Both the position numbers and the translations under genes were made by a program. A model generated the notes under the pieces. It searched no databases and was not told the origin of the DNA. It saw nothing but the letters and a program-made list of their open reading frames with translations. A stretch of DNA of 45,307 nt from Campylobacter coli LMG 9860 (GTDB lineage: Bacteria; Campylobacterota; Campylobacteria; Campylobacterales; Campylobacteraceae), in the NCBI RefSeq assembly GCF_000254135.1, contig NZ_AINS01000027.1, positions 1-45,307 of the forward strand. Reading direction: 5' to 3'. Below are positions 38,216-45,307 of this stretch, one piece after another (the stretch's first letter is position 1; each line of letters starts with the position of its first letter).

Positions 38216-39185
38216 TTTCTTCCTTGATTGTTATATGTTGAAGCAAGAGTTTTGACATCTCTTTTGCTCCGTTTGAGGTAAAATGAATTCCATCGTCTGT
38301 TCTCATTTTTATACTTTTGTTGTTTTCATTTTTAATATAGGTTGAAAATTCATCATTAACGCTAAAAAATAGTTTTGTATTGATAAAAATTTGTTTATTT
38401 TTGAGAATTTCTTCGCTATAAATTTTGTTTAGAATTTGTATTTTTTCATTGAGTTCATTTTTTTTAACAGGAGGAATTTCAAACCAAAGAATTTTTGCAT
38501 GATGTTGTTTAGCTATATTGATGATTTCATTTACTCTATAGGTGTAGATGTCAATCCAGCTATCTGAACCAAAGCGGTGATAAATTCCACCTTTTTTGAT
38601 ATCCCAAGGATCATTTGCCCCTAGTAAGACAACTAGATATTTAATGTTGGGATTTTTTGCAAAAGCTTCTTTGGTTGCTTTTGCCCAATCAAAATAAGAT
38701 TTGTAAGAAAGTCCTGTATTTTGCTTGCTAAGATCATTAGCTTTTAAACCTAGATCAATTAAATCACGATTGAGTGCAATTGCAACGCCTTGCATTAAAG
38801 AATCGCCTATAAATAAAAATTCATCACCTTTATGAACTTCTAATTTGGTATTGTCAATAAAACTGACATTTTCGTCTTCTGTTTGCTGTATATCTTCAAT
38901 AGTGGTGTTTTTATCGATAAAATCATTACTTGCATTAAGTTCATCCATATCTTCTTGAACCATGATATTTTCTTCTATATTTTGAGGTAGAGGCTCATTA
39001 CTTAGTATTGCACGGATTTGTTCTAGTTTATTTTTAAAACCATTGGCCTCTTGTAAAATATCGTTTTTAGGATAAAATGCAAAGTGATATTTTTGCTCGA
39101 TATAAGAAAAAATGCTTTGATTCATCACAAGGCAAACAAGTATAAACACTATAATTAAAATAAAGAAAAATCTAATAATTTTCAT
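38205..39185 (-). CDS. SGNH/DUF459-type protein, PatB-like peptidoglycan O-acetyltransferase candidate
   Basis: A single N-terminal membrane anchor (about 5-23) precedes a charged linker rich in Asp/Glu/Asn and an SGNH domain. The domain has FIGDSLMQGVA (nucleophile Ser), VVLLGANDPWD (block III) and MRTDDGIHFTSNG (Asp/His). The 326 residues and the anchor suit a periplasmic enzyme that accepts acetyl from the adjacent MBOAT protein and puts it on MurNAc. An esterase role is the main alternative. It starts exactly where the MBOAT gene ends, with no intergenic base. Confidence 0.72.
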   Translation of the reverse strand: MKIIRFFFILIIVFILVCLVMNQSIFSYIEQKYHFAFYPKNDILQEANGFKNKLEQIRAILSNEPLPQNIEENIMVQEDMDELNASNDFIDKNTTIEDIQQTEDENVSFIDNTKLEVHKGDEFLFIGDSLMQGVAIALNRDLIDLGLKANDLSKQNTGLSYKSYFDWAKATKEAFAKNPNIKYLVVLLGANDPWDIKKGGIYHRFGSDSWIDIYTYRVNEIINIAKQHHAKILWFEIPPVKKNELNEKIQILNKIYSEEILKNKQIFINTKLFFSVNDEFSTYIKNENNKSIKMRTDDGIHFTSNGAKEMSKLLLQHITIKEENAN

Positions 39186-40562
39186 TTAAAAACTCGAATA
39201 AATAAAATCAGGAATGCCATTTGGCATAAAAGCAAACACTAAAAGCAAAATAAAAGTGATTACAAACGGCTTGAGTAAAAACGGCGTAAGATTTAAAATT
39301 TTTACACAGTATTCTTTAAAATTGATAAATAAAGGATAAATCATAAAAAGTACACCAAAACTTACAAGCATATAAATATCATTATAGCTAGGAATTTGGA
39401 AGAAATTATTATAACAAGCTTTGAAGTATTCTAAAGCATCTTCTAAATTTTTATTATAATAAAAGAAAATCCAAGTAAAACATACAAATTGAAAGGTTAA
39501 AAATCTTCCTAAAGCTGGAATTTTTTGAAGGCTGAATTTGCTTAAAGCAAGTAAATGGATAAATACAATACCCAAGCCATGTAATAAACCCCAAACCCCA
39601 AAAGCCAAAGTACTTCCATGCCATAAGCCCGAAAGAATAAAAGCGATGAGTATATTGGCTATGGTGCGAGGCATTCCTTTTCTGTTGCCTCCTAAAGGAA
39701 TATAGATATAATCTCTTATGAAAGTTGAAAGGCTGATGTGCCATCTAGCCCAAAATTCTTTAAGATTTTTAGCTAGATAAGGCATATTAAAATTCGGTGG
39801 CAAGGTAAAACCTAACATTAAAGCAAAAGCACAAACTAGATCTACATATCCACTAAAATCGCAATATATTTGCACCGCATAAGCGTAAATTGCACTTAGA
39901 AGTTGTATAAAATTATAAGATTGTGGAAAATCTAAAATATTTTTGGCATAAATTCCTAAGTAATTAGCAATAAGAACTTTTTTTACTATACCAAAAATAA
40001 GCAAAATGATGATCAAATTTGCATGTTTAAATTCGCGTTTTTGATAAGCTTGTTCGAAAAAAAACGCACTACGCATAATCGGCCCTGCAAGTAGGGTAGG
40101 GAAAAATGATAAAAAGGTTGCTAAATTTAAAAAGCTTTCTAAATGATGTTTTTTGTATACATCTACAAGGTAAGTAATAGAAGCAAAGGTGTAAAAACTA
40201 ATGCCTATAGGCAAGATAAGTTCGATATTTAAAAAATCAAGCCCCAAAAAGCTTAGCACTTGATCAAGACTTCCTTTGATATTTGGAAAATATTTGAAAA
40301 AACATAAATTTAATATTATAAAAGTTATACAAGTAGCAAAAATATATCGTTTTCGACGCACAAAGATAAGCAAGGCAAAAAAATGTATAAAAAAAGTGTA
40401 AATAAATAAAATTAAAGCAAAATAAGGATTAATCAGTATATAAATAAGATATGAAAAAGCCAAGATTAAAATATTTTGTATTTTATAATTATCTTTAAAT
40501 GCCCAATATATGGCAAAAAATACAATCATTAAAATACTAAATTCTAAAGAAAAATAAGTCAT
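39186..40562 (-). CDS. MBOAT acyltransferase, PatA-like (AlgI family)
   Basis: Membrane-bound O-acyltransferase with about ten spans, which would move acetyl groups across the inner membrane for peptidoglycan O-acetylation. Family landmarks are KEFWARWHISLSTFIRDY, IYIPLGGNRKG and LSGLWHGSTLAFGVWG with the conserved His. The 458 residues are normal for AlgI/PatA. The two downstream SGNH genes make peptidoglycan rather than alginate the likely target. It is first in its cluster, after a 49-base gap from ferritin. Confidence 0.82.
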   Translation of the reverse strand: MTYFSLEFSILMIVFFAIYWAFKDNYKIQNILILAFSYLIYILINPYFALILFIYTFFIHFFALLIFVRRKRYIFATCITFIILNLCFFKYFPNIKGSLDQVLSFLGLDFLNIELILPIGISFYTFASITYLVDVYKKHHLESFLNLATFLSFFPTLLAGPIMRSAFFFEQAYQKREFKHANLIIILLIFGIVKKVLIANYLGIYAKNILDFPQSYNFIQLLSAIYAYAVQIYCDFSGYVDLVCAFALMLGFTLPPNFNMPYLAKNLKEFWARWHISLSTFIRDYIYIPLGGNRKGMPRTIANILIAFILSGLWHGSTLAFGVWGLLHGLGIVFIHLLALSKFSLQKIPALGRFLTFQFVCFTWIFFYYNKNLEDALEYFKACYNNFFQIPSYNDIYMLVSFGVLFMIYPLFINFKEYCVKILNLTPFLLKPFVITFILLLVFAFMPNGIPDFIYSSF

Positions 40563-40582
40563 ACGCTACCTAAGATGAAATT

Positions 40583-40612
40583 ATATTTTTGCCTTTTTCA
40601 AGGCAAAAATAT
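40583..40612. terminator. Perfect 13-bp hairpin between cft and the patA-like gene
   Basis: ATATTTTTGCCTT and AAGGCAAAAATAT are exact reverse complements with a 4-base loop, touching the cft stop codon. On the cft strand the GC core is followed by A-rich sequence, then ATAATTTC. It is not a classical U-tract terminator but may still end or stabilise the cft mRNA. Confidence 0.55.
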
Positions 40613-41112
40613 TATTTTTTAGATAAAGCTAAATTTTTGATATATTGATCAGCTAGATATAAGCCGTTTCCATTGTCACTGATGAGTTTGATTTTATCTA
40701 CTATACCACGGAAAAGTGCTTCTTCTTCGTGCTGTTCGCTTACATACCATTGAAGAAAATTAAAAGTAGAATAATCTTTATTGCCTAGCATGTGCTCTAC
40801 AAGATCGTTGATTGATTTTGTAATGCTTTGTTCATGCTCGTAAGTTTTTTCAAAAACATCAAGTAAAGATTTGAAATTTTGTTCAGGTTGCTTCACTTCT
40901 TTAAGCTCTACATGTGAATCTGTTTCATTAAGATAAGTTATAAGTTTTCTTGCGTGTTCGCTTTCTTCGCTTGCGTGTTGAAAAAGAAAGAGCCCAGCTC
41001 CATCAAGACTATTTTCATAGCACCAAGAACTCATACTTAGATATAAATTAGCTGCATACATTTCTTTGTTGATTTGCTCGTTTAATAAATCAACTACTTT
41101 TTTTGAAAGCAT
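40612..41112 (-). CDS. cft: Ferritin Cft
   Basis: 24-mer iron-storage protein that oxidises Fe(II) and keeps it as mineral, also protecting against peroxide stress. Ferroxidase ligands lie in EQINKEMYAANLYL, HASEESEHARKL and VSEQHEEEALFR. The 166 residues match bacterial non-haem ferritin (FtnA type), not bacterioferritin or Dps. The ATG has AAGGAG upstream. It is transcribed away from pstS across a 338-base intergenic region. Confidence 0.95.
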   Translation of the reverse strand: MLSKKVVDLLNEQINKEMYAANLYLSMSSWCYENSLDGAGLFLFQHASEESEHARKLITYLNETDSHVELKEVKQPEQNFKSLLDVFEKTYEHEQSITKSINDLVEHMLGNKDYSTFNFLQWYVSEQHEEEALFRGIVDKIKLISDNGNGLYLADQYIKNLALSKK

Positions 41113-41280
41113 TCTATCTCCTTATTTTTATTTTTAGAATGTTTTTAAAATGATATATTGATTTTTTTAAAACAAGCTAAATTTTTAAAGGATTGAAGTT
41201 AAAATATATAAAATAAAAATAAAATGTTTCTAAATGAAATTAAGCTTTATATTTTATTACGAGTATAGATTTTATTTTAA

Positions 41281-41377
41281 GGCTGAAAATCTGCAAAGAT
41301 TTTTAGGTGGGCGTGCCTTTAGAGGTTTCAAAAGGACTAAGTCCTTTGTCGCAAGACGGAATTTATTTCCGTCGCGA
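41281..41377 (+). repeat. Structured intergenic element, candidate dispersed repeat or small RNA
   Basis: Three stem-loops in a row. The first is AAAATC/GATTTT (41286-41303) and the second is AAAGGAC-TAA-GTCCTTT (41331-41347). The third is an 11-bp hairpin, TCGC and GACGGAA pairing with TTCCGTC and GCGA around TTTAT, with a 2-base bulge (41349-41377). The block is markedly more GC-rich than its surroundings. I have a vague memory of similar translated strings (FVARRNLFP) as spurious small proteins elsewhere in Campylobacter, which would make it a dispersed repeat. Only one copy is in this window. Confidence 0.45.
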
Positions 41378-41387
41378 AGTAAAAAAT

Positions 41388-41403
41388 GTTTCCAAAATGT
41401 TTC
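41388..41403 (+). promoter_or_regulatory. Pho box (PhosR binding site) upstream of pstS
   Basis: GTTTCCAAAATGTTTC fits the C. jejuni pho box GTTTC-N-AAAA-N-GTTTC exactly. It lies 47 bases before the pstS ATG, where an activator binding in place of a -35 would sit. It implies PhosS/PhosR induction of pstSCAB under phosphate limitation. Confidence 0.88.
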
Positions 41404-41450
41404 CAACTTTTTCTAAACTTCCGTTACTTTTTTAAAAGTAAGGAGAAAAA

Positions 41451-42446
41451 ATGAAAAAAATTCTAGCTTTAAGTGTTGCAAGTTTTGCTTTAGCGGGTGC
41501 TTTAAATGCGGCTGATTTAAAAATCGCAGGTTCATCAACCGTGTATCCATTTACTTCTTTTGTAGCTGAAGAGTATGCAGCGATTCACAATACAAAAACT
41601 CCTATTGTAGAGAGTTTAGGAACAGGGGGTGGATTTAAAGTATTTTGCGAGGGCATAACTGACATTTCTAATGCTTCAAGAGCGATGAAATTTAGCGAAT
41701 TTGAAACTTGCAAAAAAGCGGGAGTTACTGATATAGTAGGGATTATGGTAGGTTATGATGGTATAGTTTTAGCGCAAAATAAAGCCAACGCACCTTTAAA
41801 TATCACTAAAAAAGAACTTTTCTTAGCATTAGCAAAAGAAATTCCACAAAATGGAAAACTTATACCAAATCCTTATACAAACTGGAATCAAATCAATAAA
41901 AATTTACCTAATCGTAAAATCAGCGTTTATGGTCCTCCATCAAGCTCAGGCACAAGAGATACTGTAGAAGAACTTGTAATGAGTGATATTTCTAAAAAAA
42001 TTCCTGAATACAAAGGCGAGTATAAAACCATACGCCAAGATGGAGCTTATATTCCAAGTGGTGAAAATGATAATCTAATCGTTTCAAAACTTACTATCGA
42101 TAAAGATGCTTTTGGGCTTTTTGGTTATGGATTTTTAGTAAGCAATGTGGATAAAATCAATGCAGCAGATATTGATGGTGTAAAAGCAGATGAAAAAAAT
42201 ATTGCTGATGGAAAATACGATCTTGCAAGAAGTTTATTTATCTATATCAATGCAAAGAAAAATCCTAAAGAAGCCTTTGAATTTGCAAAAATTTATATGA
42301 GTGATGATTTGGCAAAAAGTGGTGGAGAGCTTGAAAAAATAGGACTTGTTCCTTTAAGTGATGATAAATTAAAAGCTTCTCAAAAACATGTAGAAGATAG
42401 AAAAATTTTAAATGATGAGCTTGTAAAAGCTGGAAAAGTTTTTTAA
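41451..42446 (+). CDS. pstS: PstS, periplasmic phosphate-binding protein
   Basis: Binds phosphate in the periplasm and delivers it to PstCA. The signal peptide (about 1-20, ending LNAAD) is followed by AGSSTVYPFTSFVAEEY, where the first phosphate contacts sit. GPPSSSGTRDTVEEL is the classic second phosphate-binding loop. The 331 residues are normal. AAGGAG precedes the ATG. It is the first gene of the operon, under the pho box. Confidence 0.95.
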   Translation: MKKILALSVASFALAGALNAADLKIAGSSTVYPFTSFVAEEYAAIHNTKTPIVESLGTGGGFKVFCEGITDISNASRAMKFSEFETCKKAGVTDIVGIMVGYDGIVLAQNKANAPLNITKKELFLALAKEIPQNGKLIPNPYTNWNQINKNLPNRKISVYGPPSSSGTRDTVEELVMSDISKKIPEYKGEYKTIRQDGAYIPSGENDNLIVSKLTIDKDAFGLFGYGFLVSNVDKINAADIDGVKADEKNIADGKYDLARSLFIYINAKKNPKEAFEFAKIYMSDDLAKSGGELEKIGLVPLSDDKLKASQKHVEDRKILNDELVKAGKVF

Positions 42447-42455
42447 GGAAAAACT

Positions 42456-43370
42456 TTGCTAAAAGAAAAAATAATCAAATTCGCACTTTTTTTATGTGCT
42501 TTTGTAAGCGTGATAGTAAGTTTTGCTATCATGCTTACAATTTTAATTGAAGCTTTAAAATTCTTTCAAAAAGAAAGCGTTGTTACCTTTTTATTCTCAA
42601 GTCAGTGGGCAGCTGATGCAGCTTTTATGAATGCAGATGGCACGAGTAAGCAAGGGGTTTTTGGTGCAGTGTCGCTTTTTTGGGGAACTTTTTATATCTC
42701 TTTAATCGCTATGCTAACAGCTCTACCTTTGGGGGTAATGTGTGCTATATATTTAGGTGTTTTTGCCGGTAAAAAATCTAAAAATTACTTAAAACCTATT
42801 TTAGAAATCATTGCAGGGATTCCTACTGTTGTTTTTGGATTTTTTGCGGCTATAGTTGTAGCGCCTTTTATAGTGTGGTTTTTTTCTTTATTTGGCATAC
42901 AAGCAAGCTTTCAAAGTGCTTTAGGTGCAGGTTTTATCATGGGGATCATGATAGTACCTATAGTGGCTTCTTTATCTCAAGATTGCATTGAAGCAGTAAG
43001 CGAGAAAAGGATTAATGGCGCTTATGCTTTAGGTATGACAAAAAAAGAAGTGGTTTTTGCCGTGATTTTACCTGAGGCTATTCCTGGTATAGTTGCAGCT
43101 TGTCTTTTAGGACTTTCAAGAGCCTTAGGCGAAACTATGATAGTGGTGATGGCAGCTTCTTTGCGTCCAAATTTAACTTTAAATTTTTTAGAAGATATGA
43201 CAACGGTAACGGTAAAAATCGTAGAAGCTTTAAGTGGAGATCAAGCTTTTGATAGTTCTTTAGCTTTAAGCGCCTTTTCTTTAGGTTTGGTGCTTTTTGT
43301 CATCACTTTAATCATCAATATGTTTAGCGTTTATCTTATCAACCGCTTTCACAAAAGGAAAAATTTATGA
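42456..43370 (+). CDS. pstC: PstC, phosphate ABC transporter permease
   Basis: Inner-membrane permease with about six spans in 304 residues. It includes the cytoplasmic EAA-type loop ([24 protein letters not shown]) that couples to PstB, and the conserved GLSRALGETM. The start is TTG at 42456, with AAGGA six bases upstream and nine bases after the pstS stop. It overlaps pstA by four bases. Confidence 0.94.
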   Translation: MLKEKIIKFALFLCAFVSVIVSFAIMLTILIEALKFFQKESVVTFLFSSQWAADAAFMNADGTSKQGVFGAVSLFWGTFYISLIAMLTALPLGVMCAIYLGVFAGKKSKNYLKPILEIIAGIPTVVFGFFAAIVVAPFIVWFFSLFGIQASFQSALGAGFIMGIMIVPIVASLSQDCIEAVSEKRINGAYALGMTKKEVVFAVILPEAIPGIVAACLLGLSRALGETMIVVMAASLRPNLTLNFLEDMTTVTVKIVEALSGDQAFDSSLALSAFSLGLVLFVITLIINMFSVYLINRFHKRKNL

Positions 43371-44455
43371 AAAAGCTTTTCAAAAAACGACAAAAAGCCT
43401 CAAAGTCTTTTAAAAGACTTTGTAAAATGGGGCTTTATATTAATTTAATTTTTCTTTGTATCTTTTTAGGAAGTGTGGCTTATCTTGGATTTCCTGCTTT
43501 TAAGCAAACCTATATTTTTGTAGAGGCTAATAGAAATTCTCCTGCTTATGATCTTTTATCTCGCGCAGAACAAAGAAAAATAAGAACAGGACAAATCGCT
43601 GAAAAATCTTGGCTTTTGGCAAATTCAGAAGTAGATCAATATATGAAGCAAAAATATAATCGCCTTAGTGAAAAACAAAGAACTTTAGTCGATGATCTTA
43701 TGCAAAAAGGCGAGATAGAGCTTAAATTTAATAGCAATTTCTTTTTAAATGGGGACTCAAAATCTCCTGAAAATTCAGGAATTTTATCTTCAGTTGTAGG
43801 GACTTTGCTTGTTATGCTTGTTTGTATGGTTGTGAGTGTTCCTATAGGCGTTGCAGCGGCAATTTACTTAGAAGAATTTGCGCCACAAAATATCCTTACA
43901 CATTTTATAGAAGTGTGTATTAACAACCTTGCAAGTATTCCAAGTATCTTGTTTGGACTTTTAGGACTTGGAGTGTTTATCAATCTTTTTGGAATGCCTC
44001 GCTCAAGTGCTTTAGTGGGTGGGCTTACTTTGGCGATCATGAGTTTACCTATTATCATTGTTTCAACTAAGGCAGCTTTAAAAAGTGTGGATATCAATAT
44101 GAAAAATGCTGCTTATGCTTTAGGTATGACAAAGGTTCAAATGGTAAAAGGCATTATGTTGCCTTTGGCTATGCCTATGATTTTAACAGGTTCTATTTTG
44201 ACTTTAGCAGGGGCTATAGGCGAGACTGCACCTTTGATGATTATCGGTATGATAGCCTTTATCCCTGATGTGGCAAGTTCTATTTTTGATCCAACTAGCG
44301 TTTTGCCTGCTCAAATTTACTCATGGTCGGCTATGCCAGAGCGTGCATTTTTAGAAAGAACCGCAGCGGGTATTATTGTGCTTTTAGGACTTTTAGTCGT
44401 GTTAAATCTTAGTGCGATATTATTAAGAAAATATTTTCAAGGAAAATTAAAGTGA
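43367..44455 (+). CDS. pstA: PstA, phosphate ABC transporter permease
   Basis: Second permease subunit, 362 residues with six spans. It carries the EAA loop [22 protein letters not shown] and [14 protein letters not shown] basic N-terminus precedes the first span (about 22-45), and a soluble insert of roughly 80 residues before the second span makes it longer than E. coli PstA (296). ATG start with AAAAGGA; overlaps pstC and pstB by four bases each. Confidence 0.94.
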
Positions 44456-45192
44456 TAGCAAAAACAACAAATTTAAATTTATTTTATGGAAAAAAACAAG
44501 CTTTATTTGATATCAATATGCAAATAGAGCAAAACAAAATTACTGCACTCATCGGTGCTTCAGGATGTGGTAAATCCACTTTTTTGCGTTGTTTTAATAG
44601 AATGAATGATAAAATCGCAAAAATCGATGGTTTAGTGGAAATTGAAGGAAAAGATGTTAAAAATCAAGATGTAGTAGCTTTGCGTAAAAATGTAGGCATG
44701 GTTTTTCAACAACCTAATGTTTTTGTAAAAAGCATTTATGAAAACATCTCTTATGCACCAAAACTTCACGGTATGATTAAAAACAAAGATGAAGAAGAAG
44801 CTTTGGTGGTGGATTGTTTACAAAAAGTAGGGCTTTTTGAAGAGGTTAAAGATAAATTAAAGCAAAATGCCCTAGCTCTTTCAGGTGGACAACAACAACG
44901 TCTTTGTATCGCAAGGGCTTTAGCAATAAAACCTAAGCTCTTGCTTTTAGATGAGCCAACTTCCGCACTTGATCCTATTAGCTCAGGTGTTATAGAAGAG
45001 CTTTTAAAAGAATTAAGTCATAATCTTTCCATGATTATGGTAACGCACAACATGCAACAAGGCAAACGCGTGGCTGATTATACTGCATTTTTTCATCTAG
45101 GCGAGCTTATAGAATTTGGTGAAAGTAAAGAATTTTTTGAAAATCCAAAACAAGAAAAAACCAAGGCTTACTTAAGCGGTGCTTTTGGATAA
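44452..45192 (+). CDS. pstB: PstB, phosphate ABC transporter ATPase
   Basis: ATPase that powers PstSCA uptake. The Walker A is GASGCGKST, the Q-loop VFQQPNVF, the signature [15 protein letters not shown] and the Walker [13 protein letters not shown]. The 246 residues are standard. The GTG start overlaps the pstA stop (GTGA), with AAGGAA upstream. No phoU follows directly; the next frame belongs to an unrelated family. Confidence 0.96.
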
Positions 45193-45198
45193 GATTTA

Positions 45199-45244
45199 TT
45201 TTTTGGAAATTTGATGATATAATTAATTAAAAATTTCCAAAAAA
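45199..45244. repeat. 14-bp inverted repeat after pstB with a -10 box in its loop
   Basis: TTTTTTGGAAATTT (45199-45212) and AAATTTCCAAAAAA (45231-45244) are exact reverse complements around an 18-base loop. The loop contains TGATATAAT, whose TATAAT at 45218-45223 lies 37 bases before the next ATG. It may end pstB transcription and also frame the next promoter. Confidence 0.55.
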
Positions 45245-45254
45245 AAGGTTTAAT

Positions 45255-45307
45255 ATGATTATAAACCAAATTTATTCTATAGATTCTTGTGATGATGTAG
45301 AATTAAA
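45255..45307 (+). CDS. 5' end of a probable DUF2920 ('617 family') gene, cut by the window edge
   Basis: An ATG with AAAGG six bases upstream opens MIINQIYSIDSCDDVEL and runs off the window. The IDSCDDVEL string matches my memory of the start of Campylobacter DUF2920 proteins, an alpha/beta-hydrolase-like family with phase-variable members. Cj0617 follows pstB in C. jejuni. Only 17 codons are visible, so the family call is tentative and the state of the reading frame is unknown. Confidence 0.5.
   Translation, partial: MIINQIYSIDSCDDVEL

Larger units (their letters stand above)
41113..41450. other. 338-base cft/pstS intergenic region
   Basis: The cft-proximal half is almost pure A/T and should hold the cft promoter; I see no unambiguous Fur box by eye. 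From about 41281 the composition changes abruptly: three inverted repeats in about 95 bases, GC-richer, then the pho box and the pstS leader. A 60-codon reading frame (41234-41416) crosses it but has no Shine-Dalgarno and I do not call it a gene. Confidence 0.6.

Noticed and set aside
41234-41416. 60-codon reading frame in the cft/pstS gap
   Set aside because: No Shine-Dalgarno at its start, and it runs through the hairpin block and the pho box. The stem-loops explain its unusual residues better than coding does.
45193-45307. phoU after pstB
   Set aside because: The visible start encodes IDSCDDVEL-type sequence, not PhoU-like helices.

Overview
The window is AT-rich epsilonproteobacterial chromosome. 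The major outer membrane porin PorA, the fibronectin-binding lipoprotein FlpA, RacR/RacS, HydABCD, ferritin Cft and a Pst operon behind a PhosR-type pho box place it in thermotolerant Campylobacter, in the C. jejuni / C. coli group. I cannot settle the species by eye. Genes are densely packed, many starts overlap the previous stop by 1-17 bases, and several starts are TTG or GTG. I saw no CRISPR array, rRNA, IS element or prophage, and no long poly-G contingency tract.

Left part (1-16755). A CAU-anticodon tRNA and rodA/mrdB lie on the minus strand. A long plus-strand run follows: RluA-type pseudouridine synthase, flpA, trmB, ftsE, ftsX, an EnvC-like coiled-coil/LytM protein, pyrH, rpoZ, spoT/relA, tyrS, a nitronate monooxygenase-like flavoprotein, amiA and mnmC. 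Division and cell-wall genes (rodA, ftsEX, EnvC-like, amiA) sit among translation and stringent-response genes. The EnvC-like protein has lost most zinc ligands of its LytM domain, while the amidase AmiA keeps its own. This suggests an FtsEX-EnvC-AmiA septum-splitting module.

Middle (16756-26233). The uptake [NiFe] hydrogenase operon hydABCD meets the minus-strand racR-racS-recR run tail to tail, with one base between the stops. dnaJ diverges from racR, and porA lies beyond it with its own terminator.

Junction (26234-26514). This gap separates genes that I recall as Cj1259 (porA) and Cj0601c (symporter) in C. jejuni NCTC 11168, about 0.6 Mb apart there. The order implies a large inversion relative to that strain. 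The gap holds what looks like a complete tiny transcription unit: a -10 box, a hairpin, a strong Shine-Dalgarno, a 15-codon ORF and a second hairpin.

Right part (26515-45307). A minus-strand run holds an NSS-family symporter, a MOSC protein and dsbD. A plus-strand run holds ppk2, an M20 amidohydrolase and a macA-macB-outer membrane factor exporter. A minus-strand run holds a peptidoglycan O-acetylation cluster (PatA-, PatB- and Ape1-like) and then ferritin. The pstSCAB phosphate operon follows a 338-base intergenic region carrying a perfect pho box and a strongly structured, possibly repeated element. The window ends in the first codons of a probable DUF2920 ('617 family') gene.
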